A stretch of 64,000 nucleotides of DNA, from positions 109,465-173,464 of the forward strand of contig JAJCYM010000043.1 of assembly GCA_029262895.1 (NCBI GenBank), in the 5' to 3' direction. The notes beneath the pieces were generated by a model. That model was not told where the DNA came from. It ran no database searches and worked only from the letters and a program-made list of their open reading frames with translations. Source of the DNA: Roseivirga sp. Lineage in GTDB: Bacteria; Bacteroidota; Bacteroidia; Cytophagales; Cyclobacteriaceae. The position numbers and the translations under genes are program-made. Shown here one piece after another: positions 51,653 to 59,751 of this stretch (position 1 is its first letter; every line of letters begins with the position of its first letter).

Positions 51653-52069
51653 ATGGCCGATCAACCAGTAATCAAGGAGTATACCAACGGTGAAGTCACC
51701 GTAATTTGGAAACCCGATACCTGTATACATTCCGGTATTTGTCTGAAAGGTTTATCTAGGGTGTTTGATTTAAAGCAGCGACCATGGATAAATATGGAGG
51801 GTGCTACAAGCGAAGAAATTGTCACCTTGGTCAGAGAATGTCCATCAAAGGCACTGAGCATCAAGGGAGTTCGCTTTAAGGAACCAGATCATTCCGACAG
51901 AGAAATTATATTGATTCCTCATGGTCCCATGATTGTGAAAGGAGGAGGGACGGTTCAAAACCGGAAACAGCAAGATGTGTTCCATGAAACTGTTTCTTTT
52001 TGTCGATGCGGACGATCAAAAAAACATCCATATTGTGATGGTACCCATGCCAAGAAGAAAGAGGAGTAA
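51653..52069 (+). CDS. Two-domain iron-sulfur protein (Fer4-type plus CDGSH)
   Basis: A 138 aa cytoplasmic protein joining two iron-sulfur modules. The N-terminal domain (CIHSGICLKGL ... RECPSKALSIKG) has the Fer4_19-type cysteine pattern. The C-terminal CDGSH domain shows CRCGRSKKHPYCDGTH, which binds a 2Fe-2S cluster through three cysteines and a histidine. The ATG at 51653 is preferred to a TTG at 51623. It probably transfers electrons or clusters; no partner gene is adjacent. Confidence 0.87.
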   Translation: MADQPVIKEYTNGEVTVIWKPDTCIHSGICLKGLSRVFDLKQRPWINMEGATSEEIVTLVRECPSKALSIKGVRFKEPDHSDREIILIPHGPMIVKGGGTVQNRKQQDVFHETVSFCRCGRSKKHPYCDGTHAKKKEE

Positions 52070-52136
52070 GAGCCTGTCCTTTAATATTTATTAACTCTCA
52101 ATTTGAAAATACTTGCCGGTTGAGGTAGATTGGAGA

Positions 52137-52877
52137 ATGAAGTTCAAATGCCCTCTTCTCCTTATTTTCCTCTTTATGGCAAGTCAATGCATGTCTCAGA
52201 TTGCTTCCACAGGCCAGCTTTTGGATGCCATGCAGACCAGGTACCGAGGCAAGTGGTTCAAGGAGTTCACCTTTGAGCAGCAAACCATTCGCTATGATCG
52301 AAATGGGGCGGTTCGTGATACAGCTATTTGGTATGAGGCTGTGAAGTATCCTAATAATTTCAGAATCGATAACAACCCGAATGGAGACTTTGTGCTCTTT
52401 AGAAATGATTCTTCCTTTCGGTTTAGGAGCTATGAATTCCAACGAGCTGCTTATGAACCTCAGGAATTTTTGCTGTTTAAAGGAGGTCTTTATTTCAGAC
52501 CTGTGAATACCATTCTGGATCAACTTAAGGCTTATGGTTATGATACCTCATTGTTTAGAGAAGATCGCTTTAACGGCCGCAGGGCTTATGTTATCGGGGC
52601 CGAAAAGGGTGACTTGACAACTAAGCAATTCTGGATTGATGCGGACTATTTTTACTCTTTAAGACGAATTAGTGGTATTGGAGGGGGCAGAACGCTCGAT
52701 TTACAGTATGCTGACCATGAAAAAATCGATGGGGGCTGGGTGGAACGTACTGTGACCATTTTTGTAGATGGCAGAAAGGTGCAAATTGAATACTACCTGG
52801 AAATTGACACCAAGCCTAATTTAGGCAATGACGTGTTTGATCCTAAAAACCCTTCCAGGGATTGGTTTAGGAAGTAG
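52137..52877 (+). CDS. Secreted LolA-like protein
   Basis: A 246 aa protein with a signal peptide (MASQCMSQ). The mature part is almost all beta (FEQQTIRYDRNGAV, QFWIDADYFYSLRRI, and WVERTVTIFVDGRKVQIEYY), resembling the half-barrel of LolA/outer-membrane lipoprotein-sorting proteins. The family assignment is by pattern only. The ATG at 52137 is preferred to the TTG at 52113. Confidence 0.6.
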   Translation: MKFKCPLLLIFLFMASQCMSQIASTGQLLDAMQTRYRGKWFKEFTFEQQTIRYDRNGAVRDTAIWYEAVKYPNNFRIDNNPNGDFVLFRNDSSFRFRSYEFQRAAYEPQEFLLFKGGLYFRPVNTILDQLKAYGYDTSLFREDRFNGRRAYVIGAEKGDLTTKQFWIDADYFYSLRRISGIGGGRTLDLQYADHEKIDGGWVERTVTIFVDGRKVQIEYYLEIDTKPNLGNDVFDPKNPSRDWFRK

Positions 52878-53028
52878 GGTTGTGTCTCAGGTTTCAAGCT
52901 TTAAGGTCAAGTGGATGCTATTAATGACATGCTCAAATCAATTTCGGGAGTTTATAATATCAGGCATATGCAATGATCATATGGTGACTTGTATATTTTT
53001 TAGCTAATTTTCATCAAACCATTTTTTA

Positions 53029-53706
53029 ATGTCAAAGCAGAAAATTTCCTGGAGGGTTTATTTTATAGAACTCCTTGTAGTGATTATAGGCATAACTATA
53101 GCCTTTGCACTGGAGGGGTGGTCAAAAGCAAATAACGACCAAAAACTGGAAGTTAGCTATTTGGAATCTATCAGGTCGGATTTAACAAAAGATAAGAACG
53201 ACATGGCTGACGTACTTGATTCTTCTGAAGTAATCACCAGTTATGTAAGCGAAACTTTTCAGTTTTTATACGGAAACCAGAACCTGGAGCTTTTCAAACG
53301 TCATCATATCACAAGCACTTATACACCACCTTATTTTTACGCCAATAATGGCACCTATATTTCTTTGTTGAACTCTGGAGATTTAAACCTTATCAGAGAT
53401 TTTGGCCTAAAGTCTGGATTGGCCGATTTATATAATATTTCATATAAAGAGGTAGAGCGCGTGGATGGGGTGATCAGAAAGCTGGTTGACGATTTACTAT
53501 ATCCTTATATGATAAAACATATTAAATTCTCTGGCTCGAGAGATGGTATTGATGATTACGCACCCCTTAAACAGAATGAGGCGATCAATATGCTCGGCAG
53601 TTATTTCAATTTCTTGGGTTCAAGAAAAGAGGCTTATACTAAGCTGAGGATTGAAATTGACCAGATTTTAGATAAAATAGAAATACAATTAAAAGAGCTT
53701 CAATAA
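53029..53706 (+). CDS. Single-TM protein, DUF6090-like, tandem paralogue A
   Basis: A 225 aa protein with one N-terminal membrane helix (FIELLVVIIGITIAFALEGW) and a ~190-residue soluble helical domain. The family resembles the DUF6090-type proteins of Bacteroidota (name from memory). Its stop overlaps the ATG of paralogue B as TAATG. It is the most diverged of the three copies. The function is unknown; the helix is probably a membrane anchor with the domain in the periplasm. Confidence 0.75.
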   Translation: MSKQKISWRVYFIELLVVIIGITIAFALEGWSKANNDQKLEVSYLESIRSDLTKDKNDMADVLDSSEVITSYVSETFQFLYGNQNLELFKRHHITSTYTPPYFYANNGTYISLLNSGDLNLIRDFGLKSGLADLYNISYKEVERVDGVIRKLVDDLLYPYMIKHIKFSGSRDGIDDYAPLKQNEAINMLGSYFNFLGSRKEAYTKLRIEIDQILDKIEIQLKELQ

Positions 53707-54356
53707 TGCGAAAGCCTAACTTTTCATTTAAAAAATTCCTGCTCGAAGTAGTGATTGTGATCATCGGAATTTCAATTGCCTTTTGGGTGAATAATTTGGG
53801 AGAAAGACAAAAAGAACGAAACCTTGAAAAGGAGTTTTTAAGATCTTTGAAATCTGACTTGAGGCAAGACAGTACGGCTTATAAGTACCAGATAGAAAAT
53901 AACAAAGTGAACCTCAAATATCTTGATGTCCTTATCGATATATGCAGATCACAAGATTACGCCAATGATTCGACTCAATGGCTTGTAGGTAGGTTTTTGA
54001 ATCGTAATAATTGGATACTCAACACTAACACTTTCGATATGCTCAAAAGTGGGGGTAATTTAGACATCATTTCGGACTTTGAATTGCGAAACGAGATAAG
54101 TGCTTTTTACCACATAAGGGGGTTTCAATCAACCGGGGTATTGGAAATTATTCAGGGTTTTCTAGACAACCAAATGTATCCCTATCTGGCAAAAAACTCA
54201 GATTTTTATATAAAATCAACACCTTCCCTGGGTTTTGTCCGTGAGCGAGAGTTTCAAAATTTATTGGTGCTTTGGCGCGACCTTACAGAATCAAAGCTTG
54301 ACATTTACGAGGGTACAATCGAGGGGATAAGCCAACTTTTACCCAAACTGAACTAA
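53706..54356 (+). CDS. Single-TM protein, DUF6090-like, tandem paralogue B
   Basis: A 216 aa paralogue with membrane helix LEVVIVIIGISIAFWVNN. The core segment NRNNWILNTNTFDMLKSGG and the following SDFELRNEISAFY are shared with paralogue C. It is coupled to A by TAATG and is followed after 9 bases by a truncated start resembling the MBL hydrolase gene. Confidence 0.75.
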   Translation: MRKPNFSFKKFLLEVVIVIIGISIAFWVNNLGERQKERNLEKEFLRSLKSDLRQDSTAYKYQIENNKVNLKYLDVLIDICRSQDYANDSTQWLVGRFLNRNNWILNTNTFDMLKSGGNLDIISDFELRNEISAFYHIRGFQSTGVLEIIQGFLDNQMYPYLAKNSDFYIKSTPSLGFVREREFQNLLVLWRDLTESKLDIYEGTIEGISQLLPKLN

Positions 54357-54365
54357 GAAGGAATT

Positions 54366-54398
54366 ATGCAGTTACACGTAATCAATATGGACTTTTGA
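54366..54398 (+). pseudogene. Possible remnant of the MBL hydrolase 5' end
   Basis: ATG at 54366 opens MQLHVINMDF and stops at TGA. The intact hydrolase at 55157 starts MNLHIINTGF, with six of ten residues identical and two conservative. The remnant occupies the same position after paralogue B that the hydrolase occupies after paralogue C, which supports a shared duplication. The segment is short, so chance is possible. Confidence 0.45.
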
Positions 54399-54454
54399 AA
54401 CCAGATCGATAAGATTATGAGGGAAATAGATGTTGAATTTGACAAATCTGATTG

Positions 54455-55123
54455 ATGCAAAAAACTGATTTTTCATTAAGGAATATCCTGCTGGAGATTT
54501 TGATTGTAATCATCGGTATTTCAATTGCCTTTTGGCTTAACAATTGGCGCGAATCGACAAAGGAGGGTAGAGTGAAGCGAGTTTACCTGGAATCATTCAA
54601 AGAGGAACTTGAAACCGATAGGGATATTTATGAATTCCAGGTTCGGAGTAATAAGGTGAACCTACAGAACATTGATGCCTTAATTGACCTTGTGGAAGGG
54701 CAACAATATGATCATGATTCGATCGATTATTTTATCGGTGTTTTCCTGAAACGAAATAATTGGAACTTAAAGAACAACACTTTCGAGATACTGAAGGGGT
54801 CTGGAAAACTCGAGCTTATTTCAAATTTTGAGCTGAGGAAGAGTCTCTCGTCATTTTATGAACTCAGGCATCATCAAACAACTCAAATCACTAGTTCTAT
54901 TGGCGATTTCCTTGAGAATCACTTCAATACCTACCTAACTGAGAACACAGATTATTATAAACCAATAAGGAAAAATGCTTTTGTAAGAGACCTTCGGTTT
55001 CACGGCCTGCTCAAAAGGTGGAGATCGAAGGTAAACTACAAACTCTCTATTTATGAGGCCATAATTGACGAAATAGAGAATGACCTTCTTCCAATGATAA
55101 AGGTTGAATTGACCTCTTTGTAG
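54455..55123 (+). CDS. Single-TM protein, DUF6090-like, tandem paralogue C
   Basis: A 222 aa paralogue most similar to B (helix LEILIVIIGISIAFWLNNW; NNWNLKNNTFEILKGSG). The ATG at 54455 is preferred to the TTG at 54452. It ends 33 bases before the MBL hydrolase gene and is probably in the same transcript. Confidence 0.75.
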   Translation: MQKTDFSLRNILLEILIVIIGISIAFWLNNWRESTKEGRVKRVYLESFKEELETDRDIYEFQVRSNKVNLQNIDALIDLVEGQQYDHDSIDYFIGVFLKRNNWNLKNNTFEILKGSGKLELISNFELRKSLSSFYELRHHQTTQITSSIGDFLENHFNTYLTENTDYYKPIRKNAFVRDLRFHGLLKRWRSKVNYKLSIYEAIIDEIENDLLPMIKVELTSL

Positions 55124-55156
55124 GGTTGTTGAATAAATATTATCGAATCGCAGAAA

Positions 55157-56005
55157 ATGAATTTACACATTATTAATACCGGCTTCTTCAAATTGGATGG
55201 TGGTGCCATGTTTGGTGTAGTGCCAAAAAGCCTATGGCAAAGAACCAATCCAGCCGATGAAAATAACATGTGCACCTGGACCATGCGATGCCTTCTTATA
55301 GAAGATGGAGATCGTTTGACTTTAATCGATAATGGTATCGGAAATAAGCAGGACGCCAGATTTTTCAGCCACTACTACTTGCATGGCAATGATTCTCTGG
55401 ATGGTTCCTTGAAAGCAAAGGGCTTTGATCGAACGGACGTCTCCGATATGTTTCTCACTCACTTGCATTTTGATCATTGTGGAGGTGGGGTCGACTACGT
55501 TGGGAATGACAGAGATAAATTTGAACTCCATTTCCCGAACGCCAAATACTGGAGCCATGCCGATCATTGGGACTGGGCCACCAATCCCAACCCAAGAGAG
55601 AAGGCCTCATTTCTGAAAGAAAATATCTTGCCCATGCAAGAGAGCGGGCAGCTGAATTTTGTTCCCAAGGATGGCGGCTCTCCAATAGATGGAGTTGAAA
55701 TAATCACTGTGGATGGGCATACGGATAAGATGATGCTTCCAAAGATTAGCTACAAGGGCAAAACCATAGTCTTTATGGCTGACCTTTTGCCCTCGGTAGG
55801 GCACATTCCGTTGCCTTATGTTATGGGTTATGATACACGACCTCTGATAACCCTAAAAGAGAAAGCAGCATTTCTGAATCAGGCGGCTGATGAAGAATAC
55901 ATCCTGTTTTTTGAGCATGACTCTATCAACGAATGTTGCACTGTCAAGCATACCGAGAAGGGAGTGAGGCTCGATCAGACTTTCGCGCTGGCAGAAATCT
56001 TATAA
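55157..56005 (+). CDS. MBL-fold metallo-hydrolase
   Basis: A 282 aa cytoplasmic metallo-beta-lactamase-fold enzyme. The signature FLTHLHFDHCGG supplies HxHxDH, and later ligands are VDGHTDKMM and FFEHDS. The N-terminus INTGFFKLDGGAMFG is typical of lactonase-like quorum-quenching or general hydrolases of this subgroup. The substrate is unknown. It follows three membrane paralogues and may be part of their operon. Confidence 0.85.
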   Translation: MNLHIINTGFFKLDGGAMFGVVPKSLWQRTNPADENNMCTWTMRCLLIEDGDRLTLIDNGIGNKQDARFFSHYYLHGNDSLDGSLKAKGFDRTDVSDMFLTHLHFDHCGGGVDYVGNDRDKFELHFPNAKYWSHADHWDWATNPNPREKASFLKENILPMQESGQLNFVPKDGGSPIDGVEIITVDGHTDKMMLPKISYKGKTIVFMADLLPSVGHIPLPYVMGYDTRPLITLKEKAAFLNQAADEEYILFFEHDSINECCTVKHTEKGVRLDQTFALAEIL

Positions 56006-56047
56006 TACCTGATTTAATCAACATTTTCTAAAACATAGGGTAAGGTT

Positions 56048-57244
56048 CTAATACCTCCTGAAATCGGTTGACTTTGTAAAGATGACTGCATTTGGATAAA
56101 TCGCACTCACTCCTGCCAGAGAGGTGGTTGTTTGTAAATGAGCTGCTATTATATTATCCGGACTAATAAAACTTGTGACAACATTGCGATTTGACGAACT
56201 GAATAAGTCACCGAAAGTTGGGATAATAAGTACATCAATGTTCTTTGCCCCAAGGTTGAACGCAGAATAGTTGTTGTTTTCGTAAAAAGCGTCACCCACA
56301 TGCATCACTTTTTTACCCCCAATATTCACGATATAAGCATAGTTGATGACACCCGAAAAGTCATTTCCGAACTGGTCGAAATGCCTGATACTTAGCACCT
56401 CAACCTCGATGCCATTATGTTCTACTATTACGGATTCCAGAAAGCCGGGATTGATCTGTGATATAGCAGCGGTGTTTGATACTCCGCTTCTGGCTGGTGG
56501 CGGGGCTATATACAAAGCATCGCTATTGCTACTTAAGAATGCGTTGGTCGTACTTGGGGAGAAATGATCTCCATGATTATGAGTAGTCATGGCAATATCA
56601 GAGTTACCCCAGGGTGCTGTTCCGGTAATCAACGCATTAAGACTTGAAGTGGAAGCCTGATACCAACCGGTCACATTCGCATGGAGTCCGTCAATAATTA
56701 CTTGTTTAGTACCATCTGAAATCACAACACCCATGTTGCCCATGTAAGAAATTTTGATGGAAAATACGCCTAACTCAATTTCGTTGGAAATTGGTGATAT
56801 GGAGCTTATGGTATTTTCATCATCGGTGGAAACCGATACAACTAATGCGACATATTCATTGCCTTCCGTGATTGGGGCACCATCACTATCGTTCAGGCCC
56901 GCATCCAAAAAGAAAGACTGATTGCTGCCGGTTGTGGCTACTGCCTGGAAGTTGCCTGCTGGTAGGACCAGTAATTGCTCTAGAGCTAAACTTCCAGATT
57001 GGCTCGCCTTAACAAGTACCACCCAATATTCTTTAATATCCGTCTCGTCAAAGGCTTTAATAAACTGAATCGATATATCAGAGGAATTGCCATTGTCTGT
57101 CTCATCATCTATGACGACATTTCTGACGGCAGGTACCGTGATGGTTTCGGGTGTCGGTGTAGATTCTTCTCCGTCACCGCCACAGGAAGCAAGAAAAATA
57201 AAGGAACAGAATATTAAAGAGAGGTGGAGAGTTTTGAATTTCAT
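56048..57244 (-). CDS. MBL-fold lipoprotein with one N-terminal beta domain
   Basis: A 398 aa lipoprotein (FLASC) starting at the ATG at 57244. Residues ~30-150 form one Fn3-like beta domain (DISIQFIKAFDETDIKEYWVV...). The C-terminal ~250 residues are a UlaG-like MBL domain (SYMGNMGVVIS, THNHGDHF with HxHxDH, MHVGDAFY). It is a paralogue of the protein at 57688-59259, which has two such beta domains. It would act outside the cytoplasm. The longer frame from 57364 has no signal-like start. Confidence 0.82.
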   Translation of the reverse strand: MKFKTLHLSLIFCSFIFLASCGGDGEESTPTPETITVPAVRNVVIDDETDNGNSSDISIQFIKAFDETDIKEYWVVLVKASQSGSLALEQLLVLPAGNFQAVATTGSNQSFFLDAGLNDSDGAPITEGNEYVALVVSVSTDDENTISSISPISNEIELGVFSIKISYMGNMGVVISDGTKQVIIDGLHANVTGWYQASTSSLNALITGTAPWGNSDIAMTTHNHGDHFSPSTTNAFLSSNSDALYIAPPPARSGVSNTAAISQINPGFLESVIVEHNGIEVEVLSIRHFDQFGNDFSGVINYAYIVNIGGKKVMHVGDAFYENNNYSAFNLGAKNIDVLIIPTFGDLFSSSNRNVVTSFISPDNIIAAHLQTTTSLAGVSAIYPNAVIFTKSTDFRRY

Positions 57245-57288
57245 AATTGCTGTTTGTTTTTGGTACAACTGAGCAACACCCATTTGGG

Positions 57289-57330
57289 ACATCACATATT
57301 TATGTGATATACCGCATAGATATGTGATGT
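57289..57330. promoter_or_regulatory. Dyad cluster upstream of the 56 kb MBL lipoprotein
   Basis: ACATCACATAT (57289-57299) and ATATGTGATGT (57320-57330) are exact reverse complements, with another ATGTGAT at 57302-57308 between them, giving TCACAT-N4-ATGTGA. The first half-site is 47 bases upstream of the start. A related site lies at the same distance before the paralogue. Confidence 0.5.
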
Positions 57331-57540
57331 TGGTAAGCCTCCTGACAAATGGAGAGCATGGCAACCAAAAGTCTACAGCATGAAATGTTGAGATCGAATG
57401 ACCGTTTTTACTGTTTTGGTTCGCTTAGTTTGTCTTTTCACCATAGCCATCTGATAGTCATCGGGTGACTTCAAGGCAGCCGCTCAACTTTTCCACAAAT
57501 ATTATATTCGGTTCATTTGGTGTCTCAAAACTTGATCACT

Positions 57541-57590
57541 CAAGTTTGTAACTTGGGTGCATGATTGCTTAGTTCCAAGTCACAGACTTG
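57541..57590. repeat. REP-like imperfect palindrome
   Basis: CAAGTTTGTAACTTGG (57541-57556) and CCAAGTCACAGACTTG (57575-57590) are complementary at 14 of 16 positions around an 18-base loop. The form resembles short palindromes mobilised by IS200-type (RAYT) transposases, but none is encoded in the window. Confidence 0.5.
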
Positions 57591-57637
57591 AAACATTCAA
57601 CAAATATAATTTGGCCATGACCGGGTCTGACCCAAAG

Positions 57638-57667
57638 AAAGAGGCTGCCCATCGGGGCAGCCTCTTT
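57638..57667 (-). terminator. Terminator of the two-domain MBL lipoprotein
   Basis: Perfect 13-base stem AAAGAGGCTGCCC / GGGCAGCCTCTTT with a 4-base loop, 20 bases beyond the stop at 57688. It is strong on both strands. Confidence 0.85.
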
Positions 57668-57687
57668 CGAAAAAACGTGTGGTATTT

Positions 57688-59259
57688 TTAATATTTCTTA
57701 AATGCCCCTCCCTCTGTAAATATGGTGGCGTTTGGATAAAGGGCTTGTACATCAGAAATGGTGGTGCTTGTCTGCAGATGTGCTGCTATAATATTGACCG
57801 GATTGATCAGGTTCATAACCAAATCGCGATTGGCAGTGCTGTACAAGTTTCCAAAAGTTGGAATAACCAGTACGTCAATTCCTTTGTTTGCTAAATCAAA
57901 GGGCTCGTAATTCGCAGCATTATAGAAGGCATCACCAACGTGCATTACTTTCTTTCCTCCCATGTTCACTATAAATGCGTAGTTGTCAACGCTTGAAAAG
58001 TCATTTCCAAACTGATCAAAATGTCGAAGGTGCAGCACTTCAACCTCAATTCCATTATGGTTAACAGTCTCCGAGGTGAAGCGTGCTGGATTGATTTGAG
58101 AAACTTGATTGCGAACATTGTTTATACCACCTCTTGTACCCACCGGACCAATGTAAATGGCATCGGTATTCGCATTCAAAAAGTTATTACTGTTAGCAAA
58201 GGTGTAATGATCGGTGTGATTATGGGTGACCATAGTGATATCTGAATTTCCCCAGGGAGCGCCTGCAGTAATTAAACTATTCAGTGATGCGCTGGGGGCA
58301 CGGTACCAGCCAGAAGTGTTTTGGTGCAAAGCATCAATGATCACCTGGTGGCCTTCATAATCTGAAATCACCACGCCCATATTGCCCATATAACTCACTC
58401 TAATGGTGAAATTCCCCATTAATACGCTATTCGAAGGTGATGATATGAGGTCGGCAGTCAGCTCTGTATCATTTGCAGATATGACAATAACGGTGTATTC
58501 CTCACCATCTATAATCGCATTGCCTTCAACATCATTAAGTGATGAAGAGAGAAATAAAGATTGATCATTCCCATTTTTTGGAACAGCCTGATAATTTCCT
58601 GCCGTTAGTGCTTTGGCCTGGGCCAGAGTAAAGCTATTGGCATCGGCACTTTTAATAACCACAACTCTGTATTCGGTAATGTCATCTTCTTTTGAAGAAA
58701 TAGAGAATTCTACAAGAATATCAGATGCATTTCCACTGTTCTTTGTGTCATCGATTATGAGCTCATCCACGGCTGGAGTATCCATCAACACACTATTGGA
58801 AGGCAATGATATGGCGTCTGTTGTCGACTCATCATCAGTTGAAACAGACACGACAAAGATGGTATACTCATTATCATTTGCAATCAAAAGGCCTTGAAAA
58901 TCACTGAGCCCTGAGGAGAGAAATAAGGATTGAGCATTTCCGCTTTTTGCAACAACCTGATAATTTGTAGAGGGTAGTGCTATGGCTTGGTCCAGTGTGA
59001 GCGTGCTGATAAGAGCCGTTTTAACCACCACAACCCAATATTCTTTGATGTTGGTTTCATCTGCGGGAGTGGTGAAACTTACCGATATATCGGATGCATT
59101 TCCACTGTTATTGACGTCATCGATGGTCAGATTAGTTGCGGCCGGAACTGGCGTTTTAACTATAGGGCCTGGATCATCACCTTCTCCGCAAGAGATAAGC
59201 AAGGCGAAAAAAGACCCTACACTGACTAGGGCGACTAGAGGAAAAAATTTGACTTTCAT
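57688..59259 (-). CDS. MBL-fold lipoprotein with two N-terminal beta domains
   Basis: A 523 aa lipoprotein (LLISC) from the ATG at 59259. Two consecutive ~120-residue beta domains with the same ends (NNSGNASDISVSFT ... LPSNSVLM; KNSGNASDILVEFS ... SPSNSVLM) precede a UlaG-like MBL domain (SYMGNMGVVIS, THNHTDHY, LRHFDQFGNDFS, MHVGDAFY). The MBL part is very similar to that at 56048, so the genes arose by tandem duplication, with gain or loss of one beta domain. The substrate is unknown. Confidence 0.83.
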   Translation of the reverse strand: MKVKFFPLVALVSVGSFFALLISCGEGDDPGPIVKTPVPAATNLTIDDVNNSGNASDISVSFTTPADETNIKEYWVVVVKTALISTLTLDQAIALPSTNYQVVAKSGNAQSLFLSSGLSDFQGLLIANDNEYTIFVVSVSTDDESTTDAISLPSNSVLMDTPAVDELIIDDTKNSGNASDILVEFSISSKEDDITEYRVVVIKSADANSFTLAQAKALTAGNYQAVPKNGNDQSLFLSSSLNDVEGNAIIDGEEYTVIVISANDTELTADLISSPSNSVLMGNFTIRVSYMGNMGVVISDYEGHQVIIDALHQNTSGWYRAPSASLNSLITAGAPWGNSDITMVTHNHTDHYTFANSNNFLNANTDAIYIGPVGTRGGINNVRNQVSQINPARFTSETVNHNGIEVEVLHLRHFDQFGNDFSSVDNYAFIVNMGGKKVMHVGDAFYNAANYEPFDLANKGIDVLVIPTFGNLYSTANRDLVMNLINPVNIIAAHLQTSTTISDVQALYPNATIFTEGGAFKKY

Positions 59260-59306
59260 GTGTGTTCTTTTGTTTTGTATAGAACAGCAAGAAGTCAATT
59301 TGAAAC

Positions 59307-59323
59307 ATCACATATTGATGTGG
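59307..59323. promoter_or_regulatory. Dyad upstream of the 57.7 kb MBL lipoprotein
   Basis: ATCACAT (59307-59313) and ATGTGG (59318-59323) form the same TCACAT-N4-ATGTGR arrangement as before the paralogue, 48 bases from the start codon. Surrounding bases (CAATTTGAAACATCACATATTG) are also conserved in part. Confidence 0.45.
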
Positions 59324-59445
59324 AATTCAGCCAGAGAGCCTTTTTGAATAAACCGCTATGGGCTGAAGGGGCGATATTTTTCAAAGTGACTGTAAGCCGA
59401 TTCCAAAAAGAACTAGCGAATGTACGATTGACGATTTTAGATTTT

Positions 59446-59480
59446 CGCAAATCGCAAATCGCAAATCGCAAATCGCAAAT
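59446..59480. repeat. Five perfect CGCAAAT tandem repeats
   Basis: The heptamer CGCAAAT is repeated five times without error, followed by a decayed copy CAAAATT. It lies in the intergenic region upstream of the TonB receptor. Slipped-strand length variation is possible, but it is far from both start codons. Confidence 0.85.
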
Positions 59481-59751
59481 CAAAATTCGTAAGAGTAGGT
59501 TTTTAGAAGTTAAAAGTGGGATGTACTAAAGTGCATCGTTTTAACTCCTTGTGTTACCAATAAATCAAAAAATAAAAGTGATTGAGTATGAAACTTTCTC
59601 GGAGCGTTTGCGACTAAGTAATGAGACGAATTTCTCTAAATATTTTGTTGGGCTTACGTGTTTCTAGAATTGGACACGTCATACCAATGAAAATGTCAAA
59701 GCGCGCTCACAGACAGCATAATTTTAAATCAAAACTCAATCAAAACAACAC

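Larger units (their letters stand above)
57245..57687. other. Intergenic region with operator-like dyad and palindromes
   Basis: No gene in 443 bases. It holds the dyad cluster at 57289-57330, a single AGTCATCGGGTGACT copy at 57456-57470, an imperfect palindrome at 57541-57590 and the terminator at 57638-57667, each listed or discussed separately. Confidence 0.6.
59260..59751. other. Intergenic region upstream of the TonB receptor
   Basis: About 490 bases between divergent genes. It carries the MBL upstream site (59307-59323) and the CGCAAAT tandem repeat (59446-59480). The part nearest 59752 is AT-rich and should contain the receptor promoter, but no clear consensus is visible. Confidence 0.6.

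Noticed and set aside
59446..59480. CGCAAAT repeats as a possible CRISPR or iteron origin
   Set aside because: The unit is 7 bases with no spacers, no cas or rep genes are nearby, and the copies are directly abutting.
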